Part shown: positions 12,401-23,084 of the stretch, in pieces
Layout: each line of letters opens with the position of its first letter
Numbering within the stretch: position 1 is the first letter of the stretch
From: Pristionchus mayeri
Taxonomy: Eukaryota > Nematoda > Chromadorea > Rhabditida > Neodiplogasteridae
Assembly (NCBI GenBank): GCA_036245805.1
Contig: BTRK01000006.1
Coordinates: 18,136,365-18,200,364, forward strand
Length of the DNA: 64,000 bases
Reading direction: 5' to 3'
Made by a program: the position numbers and the translations under genes
The notes under the pieces: model-generated
What the model was told of the DNA's origin: nothing
Databases searched by the model: none
The model's input: the letters and a program-made list of their open reading frames with translations, nothing else

Positions 12401-15400
12401 ATCCCGTCCGATCTGTCAAGTTTTGCAACGGTGGGCCCAGCTAGTACTTGGATCGGTCACGGCGTGGGAATCCTGGGAGTTTCGAGCATTTTGCTCTTTT
12501 ATAAATCTTGTATAAACATTCTTCTGATCGCTGGACAGCAGCAGATGATGTTTTGCAGCTTTTTTCGTCAAGCGATCATGTGTAACGGCCATAAAAGCAT
12601 ATCATAGACATTGGAGAAGCACCACTCCTCACCAGATCATGTATGTATTGAAGTATTTTCCTATTTCTGTCAACGACATTTACCTTATTTATGCTCATAA
12701 AATCACGAGATTGAAAGTCCCGAAGAATATCTCCAACCGTTACGGCGTTGATACAACAAAAAAATTTAAAAAATACAATTTTTGAACTTTTTCTACTTGC
12801 GTAGAAAAACTGGGATTCATATAAAAAATTAGCGTAGCTGTCCTGCTCGATATGATCTATGACCAATGATGTCGATAAACATGAAAATTCGTCCCGGAAT
12901 TCACCTTTTATTCGGCCAAGACAAGCGCGTCGTTCCCCAAAATATTCCCAGATTTCTTGAACTCCTACCATCGTATACGACCATAGCCCGTTGATAACAC
13001 GACATCCCGTCCGATCTGTCAAGTTTTGCAACGGTGGGCCCAGCTAGTACTTGGATCGGTCACGGCGTGGGAATCCTGGGAGTTTCGAGCATTTTGTTCT
13101 TTTATAAATCTTGTATAAACATTCTTCTGATCGCTGGACAGCAGCAGATGATGTTTTGCAGCTTTTTTCGTCAAGCGATCATGTGTAACGGCCATAAAAT
13201 CATATCATAGACATTGGAGAAGCACCACTCCTCACCAGATCATGTATGTATTGAAGTATTTTCCCATTACTGTCAACGACATTTACCTTATTTATGCTCA
13301 TAAAATCACGAGATTGAAAGTCCCGAAGGATATCTCCAACCGTTACGGCGCTGCTACAACAAAAAATTTAAAAAATACAATTTTTGAACTTTTTCCACTT
13401 GCGTAGAAAAACTGGGATTCATATAAAAAATTAGCGTAGATGTCCTGCTCGATATGATCTATGACCAATGATGTCGATAAACATGAGAATTCGTCCCGGA
13501 ATTCACCTTTTATTCGGCCAAGACAAGCGCGTCGTTCCCCAAAATATTCCCAGATTTCTTGAACTCCTACCATCGTATACGACCATAGCCCGTTGAGAAC
13601 ACGACATCCTGTCCGATCTGTCAAGTTTTGCAACGGTGGGCCCAGCTAGTACTTGGATCGGTCACGGCGTGGGAATCCTGGGAGTTTCGAGCATTTTGCT
13701 CTTTTATAAATCTTGTATAAACATTCTTCTGATCGCTGGACAGCAGCAGATGATGTTTTGCAGCTTTTTTCGTCAAGCGATCATGTGTAACGGCCATAAA
13801 AGCATATCATAGACATTGGAGAAGCACCACTCCTCACCAGATCATGTATGTATTGAAGTATTTTCCCATTTCTGTCAACGACATTTACCTTATTTATGCT
13901 CATAAAATCACGAGATTGAAAGTCCCGAAGGATATCTCCAACCGTTACGGCGCTGCTACAACAAAAAATTTAAAAAATACAATTTTTGAACTTTTTCCAC
14001 TTGCGTAGAAAAACTGGGATTCATATAAAAAATTAGCGTAGCTGCCCTGCTCGATATGATCTATGACCAATGATGTCGATAAACATGAAAATTCGTCCCG
14101 GAATTCACCTTTTATTCGGCCAAGACAAGCGCGTCGTTCCCCAAAATATTCCCAGATTTCTTGAACTCCTACCATCGTATATGACCATAGCCCGTTGAGA
14201 ACACGACATCCCGTCCGATCTCTCAAGTTTTGCAACGGTGGGCCCAGCTAGTACTTGGATCGGTCACGGCGTGGGAATCCTGAGAGTTTCGAGCATTTTG
14301 CTCTTTTATAAATCTTGTATAAACATTCTTCTGATCGCTGGACAGCGGCAGATGATGCTTTGCAGTTTTTTTCGTCAAGCGATCATGTGTAACGGCCATA
14401 AAAGCATATCATAGACATTGGAGAAGCACCACTCCTCACCAGATCATGTATGTATTGAAGTATTTTCCCATTTCTGTCAACGACATTTACCTTATTTATG
14501 CTCATAAAATCACGAGATTGAAAGTCCCGAAGGATATCTCCAACCGTTACGGCGCTGCTACAACAAAAAATTATAAAAATACAATTTTTGAACTTTTTCC
14601 ACTTGCATAGAAAAACTGGGATTCATATAAAAAATTTGCGTAGCTGTCCTGCTCGATATGATCTATGACCAATGATGTCGATAAACATGAAAATTCGTCC
14701 CGGAATTCACCTTTTATTCGGCCAAGACAAGCGCGTCGTTCCCCAAAATATTCCCAGATTTCTTGAACTCCTACCATCGTATATTACCACAGCCCGTTGA
14801 GAACACGACATCCCGTCCGATCTCTCAAGTTTTGCAACGGTGGGCCCAGCTAGTACTTGGATCGGTCACGGCGTGGGAATCCTGAGAGTTTCGAGCATTT
14901 TGCTCTTTTATAAATCTTGTATAAACATTCTTCTGATCACTGGACAGCAGCAGATGATGCTTTGCAGCTTTTTTCGTCAAGCGATCATGTGTAACGGCCA
15001 TAAAAGCATATCATAGACATTGGAGAAGCACCACTCCTCACCAGATCATGTATGTATTGAAGTATTTTCCCATTTCTGTCAACGACATTTACCTTATTTA
15101 CGCTCATAAAATCACGAGATTGAAAGTCCCGAAGGATATCTCCAACCGTTACGGCGCTGCTACAACAAAAAATTATAAAAATACAATTTTTGAACTTTTT
15201 CCACTTGCGTAGAAAAACTGGGATTCATATAAAAAATTAGCGTAGCTGTCCTGCTCGATATGATCTATGACCAATGATGTCGATAAACATGAAAATTCGT
15301 CCCGGAATTCACCTTTTATTCGGCCAAGACAAGCGCGTCGTTCCCCAAAATATTCCCAGATTTCTTGAACTCCTACCATCGTATATGACCATAGCTCGTT

Positions 15401-17752
15401 GAGAACACGACATCCCGTCCGATCTCTCAAGTTTTGCAACGGTGGGCCCAGCTAGTACTTGGATCGGTCACGGCGGGGGAATCCTGAGAGTTTCGAGCAT
15501 TTTGCTCTTTTATAAATCTTGTATAAACATTCTTCTGATCGCTGGACAGCAGCAGATGATGCTTTGCAGCTTTTTTCGTCAAGCGATCATGTGTAACGGC
15601 CATAAAAGCATATCATAGACATTGGAGAAGCACCACTCCTCACCAGATCATGTATGTATTGAAGTATTTTCCCATTTCTGTCAACGACATTTACCTTATT
15701 TATGCTCATAAAATCACGAGATTGAAAGTCCCGAAGGATATCTCCAACCGTTACGGCGCTGCTACAACAAAAAATTATAAAAATACAATTTTTGAACTTT
15801 TTCCACTTGCATAGAAAAACTGGGATTCATATAAAAAATTAGCGTAGCTGTCCTGCTCGATATGATCTATGACCAATGATGTCGATAAACATGAAAATTC
15901 GTCCCGGAATTCACCTTTTATTCGGCCAAGACAAGCGCGTCGTTCCCCAAAATATTCCCAGATTTCTTGAACTCCTACCATCGTATATGACCATAGCCCG
16001 TTGAGAACACGACATCCCGTCCGATCTCTCAAGTTTTGCAACGGTGGGCCCAGCTAGTACTTGGATCGGTCACGGCGTGGGAATCCTGAGAGTTTCGAGC
16101 ATTTTGCTCTTTTATAAATCTTGTATAAACATTCTTCTGATCACTGGACAGCAGCAGATGATGCTTTGCAGCTTTTTTCGTCAAGCGATCATGTGTAACG
16201 GCCATAAAAGCATATCATAGACATTGGAGAAGCACCACTCCTCACCAGATCATGTATGTATTGAAGTATTTTCCCATTTCTGTCAACGACATTTACCTTA
16301 TTTACGCTCATAAAATCACGAGATTGAAAGTCCCGAAGGATATCTCCAACCGTTACGGCGCTGCTACAACAAAAAATTATAAAAATACAATTTTTGAACT
16401 TTTTCCACTTGCGTAGAAAAACTGGGATTCATATAAAAAATTAGCGTAGCTGTCCTGCTCGATATGATCTATGACCAATGATGTCGATAAACATGAAAAT
16501 TCGTCCCGGAATTCACCTTTTATTCGGCCAAGACAAGCGCGTCGTTCCCCAAAATATTCCCAGATTTCTTGAACTCCTACCATCGTATATGACCATAGCC
16601 CGTTGAGAACACGACATCCCGTCCGATCTCTCAAGTTTTGCAACGGTGGGCCCAGCTAGTACTTGGATCGGTCACGGCGTGGGAATCCTGAGAGTTTCGA
16701 GCATTTTGCTCTTTTATAAATCTTGTATAAACATTCTTCTGATCGCTGGACAGCAGCAGATGATGCTTTGCAGCTTTTTTCGTCAAGCGATCATGTGTAA
16801 CGGCCATAAAAGCATATCATAGACATTGGAGAAGCACCACTCCTCACCAGATCATGTATGTATTGAAGTATTTTCCTATTTCTGTCAACGACATTTACCT
16901 TATTTATGCTCATAAAATCACGAGATTGAAAGTCCCGAAGGATATCTCCAACCGTTACGGCGTTGCTACAACAAAAAAATTTAAAAAATACAATTTTTGA
17001 ACTTTTTCCACTTGCGTAGAAAAACTGGGATTCATATAAAAAATTAGCGTTGCTGTCCTGCTCGATATGATCTATGACCAATGATGTCGATAAACATGAA
17101 AATTCGTCCCGGAATTCACCTTTTATTCGGCCAAGACAAGCGCGTCGTTCCCCAAAATATTCCCAGATTTCTTGAACTCCTACCATCGTATATGACCATA
17201 GCCCGTTGAGAACACGACATCCCGTCCGATCTCTCAAGTTTTGCAACGGTGGGCCCAGCTAGTACTTGGATCGGTCACGGCGTGGGAATCCTGAGAGTTT
17301 CGAGCATTTTGCTCTTTTATAAATCTTGTATAAACATTCTTCTGATCGCTGGACAGCAGCAGATGATGCTTTGCAGCTTTTTTCGTCAAGCGATCATGTG
17401 TAACGGCCATAAAAGCATATCATAGACATTGGAGAAGCACCACTCCTCACCAGATCATGTATGTATTGAAGTATTTTCCCATTTCTGTCAACGACATTTA
17501 CCTTATTTACGCTCATAAAATCACGAGATTGAAAGTCCCGAAGGATATCTCCAACCGTTACGGCGTTGCTACAACAAAAAAATTTAAAAAATACAATTTT
17601 TGAACTTTTTCCACTTGCGTAGAAAAACTGGGATTCATATAAAAAATTAGCGTTGCTGTCCTGCTCGATATGATCTATGACCAATGATGTCGATAAACAT
17701 GAAAATTCGTCCCGGAATTCACCTTTTATTCGGCTAAGACAAGCGCGTCGTT
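9434..17752 (-). repeat. Tandem array of ~602-bp units, 13.8 copies
   Basis: Unit starts are recognised by TACTTGGATCGGT(C/G)ACGGCG at about 9434, 10035, 10637 and then every 602 or 603 bp to about 17259; the last unit is cut at 17752. Neighbouring units differ by few substitutions. Units starting near 10637, 11239 and 11841 encode identical 96-residue minus-strand peptides. From about 14.2 kb onward, alternating variants recur at ~1204 bp (TGATCAC at 14936 and 16140; TTTACGC near 15098, 16301 and 17507), which indicates dimeric higher-order amplification. Units at about 10035 and 12443 share variants (CGAAGAATA, GCGTTGATAC), spaced four units apart. Confidence 0.95.
10167..10622 (-). other. 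Recurrent ORF of the array unit (151-codon version)
   Basis: Each unit carries a minus-strand frame starting MQNLTDRTGCRV or a near variant. Full-length 151-codon versions occur at 10167-10622, 12576-13031 and 16791-17246. Most others are cut to 88-96 codons by 1-bp length changes in an A-rich tract. The AATTTTTTTGTTGTAG stretch followed by a coding-like block ending AATAAG/GTAAAT looks like intron 3' end, exon and 5' splice site, so the frame shift may be removed by splicing. The unit therefore probably derives from exons and an intron of a real gene. No domain is recognised. Without a promoter or transcript evidence I would not call these working genes. Confidence 0.5.
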
Positions 17753-17765
17753 CACCTAACTTAGA

Positions 17766-17900
17766 CAAAACGGAAATCAATGTGAACGATGATCGACTTT
17801 TCGTTTACGATAGGAGTATCGAGCATCATGAATCAGGAGCAGTTCTTTTCTACTCTTGGTACCCCGTCGTTTATGGCTAATACTATATCGAAATTAAAAC
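17766..17900 (+). pseudogene. Broken second copy of the F-box-like gene's last exon
   Basis: It encodes a diverged form of the final-exon peptide of the gene at 7272-8469, sharing FYSWYPVVYG, but reads into TAA where the intact gene has Gln, and is joined directly to the last array unit. No upstream exons of the F-box-like gene are present on this side. Confidence 0.85.
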
Positions 17901-17912
17901 TCCAGCTCAATA

Positions 17913-18936
17913 TCACGCCTCTCATGAGAGAATCGAGCTGAACGAGGGAATGGAGAAAAAACTGCCGAATGAGTTCTAACTGTTTTTGGGCATCCTAAGG
18001 TATCCCCAACACTGCCCCAAAGTCTTATTGCGGATACTTCATTTTTAGGCTCCCTACACCGTATCAGTTACCTTGATCTTTAATTTTACATGTCCGTATT
18101 TTGCTTGGGTTGAATAAATCCGAAATTTATCCTCTGAGTGACCCTAGGTCATTTTTCGAGCTCTATCGATTGATGCGTGTTAGATTGTCGAAAAGTTAGT
18201 TTTAACCAACTTATAATCAAACTACCTTTTCTCAAAAGTGTAGGTGAAATAGCAGCTGAAATTTGCATATTGTGTGTATCTCAACGAGAGCTTTCGAATG
18301 AGTGGCTTGCGTCAAAAATATCAGAACCTGGGTGTGACTTTTGCCCTATTTACTTTTCCGAATCATTTGAACTTTATTTTCAATGGAAATATTCAATCAA
18401 TCAATCATTGTTTACCGCGCTCTCGGAATGGAGCGGTGCGAGATGAAATTATCCTGTTGAAAATATAGTTCAAATGATTCGGAAAAGTAAATAGGGCAAA
18501 AGTCACACCCAGGTTCTGATATTGTAGGCGCAAGCCATTCATTCGAAAGCTCTCGTTGAGATACACACAATATGCAAATTTCAGCTACTATTTCACATAC
18601 ACTTTTGAGAAAAAGTGTTTGAATATAAGTCGGTTAAAACTAACTTTTGGACAATCTAACACGCATCAATCGATACAGCTCGAAAAATATCCTGGGGTCA
18701 CTCAGAGGACAAATTTCGGATATATTTAATCAGAACCAAGATATGGGCTTTTAAAGTTAAGGCTCAACTTAACCAACACGGTGTAGGGAGCCTAAGAATG
18801 AAGTATCCACAATGAGACTTTGGGGGAGTGTTTGGGATACCTTAGGATATCCAAATCCTGTTAGAACTCATTTGGAAGTTTTTCCTTCATTCCCAAGAAT
18901 GCCGCATTTAGCTCGATTCTTTCGTGAGAGGCGTGC
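17913..18936. repeat. Foldback element, family B (copy 1)
   Basis: The ends read TCACGCCTCTCATGAGAGAA and, on the right, CTTTCGTGAGAGGCGTGC, flanked by TA. The arms (about 17913-18410 and 18465-18936) pair throughout. It sits inside the duplicated 3' flank: the intact version at 8450-8480 lacks it, so the insertion post-dates the duplication. A related copy lies at 37023-38033. Confidence 0.9.
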
Positions 18937-19430
18937 TATGATTTATAAAGAATGGTTCAATATCGTTTAACTTATTCGTTATTCGATAAATACACAATAT
19001 CGATAAATTATTAGCCGCTCTTTGACCTACCGGAGCATTGAGTATTTCGCGTCGCACCAACCAAGATTTTGCAAGTGCAGTCAACTGATGAGAGAGTGTG
19101 AAGATTGAGGAGAATCAAGGGCGATTATTTCTTTAATTCAGAGTATCTCACAAGAGGGATTTTCCATAATTGCCAATCCTCGATTTCAAGAGAGCATTAT
19201 AAGTGCATGAAAGGTGCAAAAAGTGCGTCACAATTTCAGTAGTTTAAGGTGGATTCTTCGATGATTTTCTTTTTGATTTTTGACCAACTGTCCCACCACA
19301 AAATTCTTCATAATTAATATGAACAGTGATGAGAAAGTTTCACTCTGCATGTTCTATATAGATTTCATAAAAAACATCTTTCAACAATTGGTTTATCTTG
19401 ACATCTCTGAAACAATTATCAAGACGAATT
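18937..19430 (+). other. Second copy of the F-box gene 3' flank
   Basis: Matches 8485-8880 with moderate divergence. No gene seen. Confidence 0.8.
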
Positions 19431-19732
19431 TTGGGAACGGTTGAAGAGGAAGAGGAGGTGGGAAGAGGAGAGGTCGGCATAGAAATAGGGGAAGAGGATG
19501 TTGTTGTAGAGATAGTTGTGCTACCAGAGATCAGATAGGAGGAGTCATTCTCGCTATAGTTGAGGAGAGTTCGTTTTGAGTGGTCAGTTCTAGATATGGG
19601 ATTGGTCGGCTATTCGGGCTTTGCGGGTCATTCGGGCATCCGCGATCTACCTATAACTCATAGTCGTTTTTAGGCTAGGAAATAATAACAGAGAGGAAAT
19701 TGGACGGGCTGATTGAGAGTATGCAAGTGAGG

Positions 19733-20407
19733 TCAGGGCGGATGAAAGGCCTTGGTGACGCCCTGGCCCTCTCTCTGCACCCTCTTTTCGGTGGATGGGA
19801 GTGAGGCGGTCGTCGATGGGTAGAAAGTTTGCTGACTCATCCAGGCAAGGGTTGTGCTCCGAGGAGGACGAGAAGACTCGGCAGGGACTTTCGGAAATAG
19901 TCTGAAAAAAGACCATAACTGAAATTGATTATTTTAGGTTTAATAATATGTATTTTTTAAATAAATTATAAAATGATTAGTCAATGAACTGCTCACCGGG
20001 GTGCCAGATAGAGCAATGCTGCCATCCACAGAACAACGAAGACGAGCGTGCCTACGATTACACAGGCCCAAGTCCTGGCTGAACTAGTACTCATCAGCAA
20101 TATTCGGTTATTAGTGCAACGTAGAGTTAGTAATTCGGGTAATCGCCTCTTCCTTCGACACATCCATGCGATGAGAGCGGGTGTGACAAGAAGGAACATT
20201 TTTAACACTCTAGTGCTACGGCCGAAGGCGGTATATCAAAGGCGGTATGGCGTAAGTTCTCATCCGACCTAGTGCCGTATTCGCCATAATTTCGAGAGGC
20301 ATACCTGACCGCCCGCAGCATTGAAGTCGTCCTCGATGATCGAAGTAGAAGGCGGGCATTCCGATCCTGTGTTCAGGACGGCTGCTGACGTCCGCGATAG
20401 CAGGCAT
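19733..20407 (-). CDS. Small single-pass membrane protein, 117 residues
   Basis: Three exons with closing phases: 20305-20407 (ATG at 20405-20407), 19997-20078 and 19733-19901 (TGA stop). The N-terminal part (~34 residues) contains HRGRLQCCGRS. The second exon encodes a clear membrane helix, VIVGTLVFVVLWMAALLYL. The third encodes a Ser/Thr/Pro-rich tail of ~55 residues. There is no N-terminal signal peptide. No family is recognised; the CC just before the span could be palmitoylated, which is inference. The exon boundaries are standard GT-AG (GTATGC, GTGAGC donors; TTCAG acceptors). Confidence 0.55.
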
Positions 20408-20419
20408 CAGGGACGACTG

Positions 20420-22730
20420 AACTATTCTCGAGAACAGCTAGAGAGTAGAGGTGTGAGAGGGAAGCGAGAGAGCGTGTGAGGATGAGAGGGTAAGAGCCCC
20501 CGCCTCCTCCCACTTCAGCCCATTAGCAGTTAGATATTTGCCCCTACGAATCGTCAAGACATCCTCTCATTAGTATCGAGGGCTTACGAGAATCCGAGTT
20601 ATTCCGATCACGAAAACAGAAGTGATTCAGAAGATATTTTTGAATTTACACCTGAATTTATACTTCATTTGCAGTTAGAAAGGTTGGGGATTGCCAGTGA
20701 ACAGTATACGACGGATACACTTGAAAAAATAATATAGCGACTGATTGAAGAGCGAAATAATGTGAAATGAAGAGTACACGAGACGGCATTCTGGAAGAAG
20801 TTAAATGTGAACAATCTCCTTATGAGTTCCCTTATTCTATCAAACTCCCCTATCTGTGCGAGAAGGATGATGAGAATGAGACCTGCCCCGTTACGATGCT
20901 CACGAGGCTCCGCCCCTCGGCAAAATCATCACCACTCAATCCCGTCGCGAATTTAGAGTACCAGTGATCCCATAGTAGGGTGAACAAAAAGCGTTTGGAA
21001 TGCCTCCCCTGAGGGAGTGGGGCGTAGCAAAATATCGGAAGGAAAAGTATCGTGTAATCTGATGTTCAAAGATCAGTCGGCTTTGATTCATACCGTTAGA
21101 GGCTTTGCAACTTGAGGGATTCGAACCCCATTGCAGCAGAGGCAAAACGCTGGGCTATAATGAGCTGAAGAAGTGGTATGTCGATGGGAAAGAGTAGATA
21201 GAAAGAAGAATTGAAAGCGGAAACCGACAACGAGCTTTGGCAGGAATTGAGAAAACGATGGAATGAGGGGGAAATGGGAATACACATAGGTAGGGACCAC
21301 AAGGGGTACAGCCGAAATGAAGCTATGCCGCCCTAACTCTGCTCAAACTGCCCGCTCGGAAACAAACAAGATCATGCTTTTGGCCGTTTGTCGATATCTT
21401 TTCTCAGAATCACACTAGACGTCATAAAGTACGAGAAAAGGTGTCAACGGAGAGCGGTAGGAAAACGAGACGAGGGAGAGAGGGGGGCGGAGCCTATTCC
21501 GACCCTTCCCCAGTCAAATCGCCAAAAATTTGAGCAGGGCTTCGCCCTTTCCCGGTTGTGCCTTACCCTTGTGAGGTAAGGCGAGAAAGCGAGGCGGCCG
21601 CACTCTTATTTAGAGCGCGCGCTCTCTGCTCTCGCCGGGTCAGAGAAAGGCGAGAGGAGAGGGAGGAGAGGGAGAGAGGAAGAGGGCGATCTTTTAGCAC
21701 AGGCACCGACTGGTTTACTTAGAAACACAGACAGGGAAACCAATATTTTTTCGATTTCTTTTCACCATCTTGTTTGAATGGTTGCTGGCTATCATAATTT
21801 CACTATTCAAACCTTGTATCATAATTTCTCTGCTCACGCATAGCAAAAATCTGGTAAAAACGATGGATCGCGTTACAAAGTTCGATTTTTCAACACGACA
21901 GCTGCAAAAACTGTTTTTTGAATAGTAAAATATCGAAAGCACATGGGGAGAGCTTTCGAATTCTTTTTTGATCAAGTAATTTGGTTAAGAATGAACGCTG
22001 TGTTTGTTCTATCTTGCTTTAGAGGGGGAATCGTGTCAGAAGGAAGTGGGCGGAGCTTGTGGTGCCTACACATAGGATTCCCATATCGCGAACAATTCCA
22101 AAGAACAAGAACAATCCCATTTCCCGTCGCACTTAGCCAAATATACTTTGCACTGGCTAAAATAAGACTCAATCGTCTGGATAATTGGCTTGTTCTTCAA
22201 TCTCTGTCAAATAATGTGATGTGCTGCTCTATCCCCATGTTCTTCTAATTAGCAAAGTCATCTACTACCCATGCATTGTAGTGCCCCTTCACACAGTCTA
22301 GCTTCACACTGTTCTTTATTCAGTCATGGTAATTAATGGTACTGAAGTCTCGAGTTCTGCTTGTGACGATCTCGACGATGGAATCTCAAATATATTGATT
22401 ATTTCCTTGAACTACCGTAATCTACCGTACCAGAGTCTAATCGAGTCGCTCGCGCGATGGTCTGCCCCCTCCCTCGCGTCCCTCACGCTTCGTGCGCTGC
22501 AATCAGTCGAAACGCTACAGTACTCTACAGTATCTACAATGCTACCGTATGCTACAATACTCACTCCGCTCTTGGCACTCTTCAATGCCTCCCTCGACTT
22601 GCCTCCTCCTCCTCTGCCCTGACGCTCCTTCGAACGCTTCGAGATCGGCTTCTTCGTCTTCGACACTCAAATATCGATTTTATTTATCGATTTATAAATT
22701 TTTTAAGTCAGACTTGGCTGTGACTCCAGC
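20420..22730. other. Intergenic region; no gene supported
   Basis: It contains purine-rich and GA-rich tracts (21470-21690), a short open frame at 20767-20967 without family resemblance, a tRNA-like remnant near 21110, and clustered CTACAGTA/CTACCGTA words at 22420-22570. The stretch 20540-20760 reads briefly like a decayed coding region (SDSEDIFEFTPEF) with stops. I could not assign it. Confidence 0.4.
21103..21168 (-). other. tRNA-derived (SINE-like) remnant
   Basis: On the minus strand TAGCCCAGCG resembles a D-arm/A-box and GGGGTTCGAATCCC is a canonical T-arm/B-box. The spacing and missing acceptor pairing do not allow a working tRNA, so this is probably a fossil of a tRNA-derived repeat. 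Confidence 0.4.
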
Positions 22731-22942
22731 GGCACTTCTTCAGTATGTCGTACCAGAATGAGAGGGATAGGAATGAGGAGGTATGATAGGATTGGGTATG
22801 ACGGTATAGCTGGTGAGTACCATACGTTACGGTTATTTAGTAATTTTAGTAAATAATTTTCGACCATCGCCTACCCTATCCTATCATACCTCCTCCTCCT
22901 CACCTACCCGTGTCATCTGGTACGACATACTGAAGAAGTGCC
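22731..22942. mobile_element. hAT-like MITE (GGCACTTCTTC family), copy 1
   Basis: Terminal inverted repeats GGCACTTCTTCAGTATGTCG and its complement at the right end enclose a long imperfect hairpin. It is flanked by a perfect 8-bp direct repeat ACTCCAGC (22723-22730 and 22943-22950), the size of a hAT/P-type target duplication. It lies just downstream of the tyrosine kinase gene. Confidence 0.85.
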
Positions 22943-23084
22943 ACTCCAGCTCCCCTCCGCCCCGCCTTTAGGGGCCAGGAACCAAACTCACTTTTCTCTC
23001 TGGAGGTTCCCTTATTCTCCCTGCTTTGATTGTGCTGCACATTCGGGCTCGACCCTCCCACGTAATCATCATCTCTTAATTACG

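Noticed and set aside
10934..13031. Series of near-identical minus-strand ORFs as separate functional genes
   Set aside because: They are tandem-repeat units with length variants; reported as one array with a recurrent ORF instead.
9434..17752. CRISPR-like repeat array
   Set aside because: Repeats are contiguous ~602-bp units without unique spacers, in a eukaryotic genome.
20767..20967. 66-codon plus-strand ORF as a gene
   Set aside because: Isolated frame, no splice partners, followed by repeat-like GC-rich sequence.
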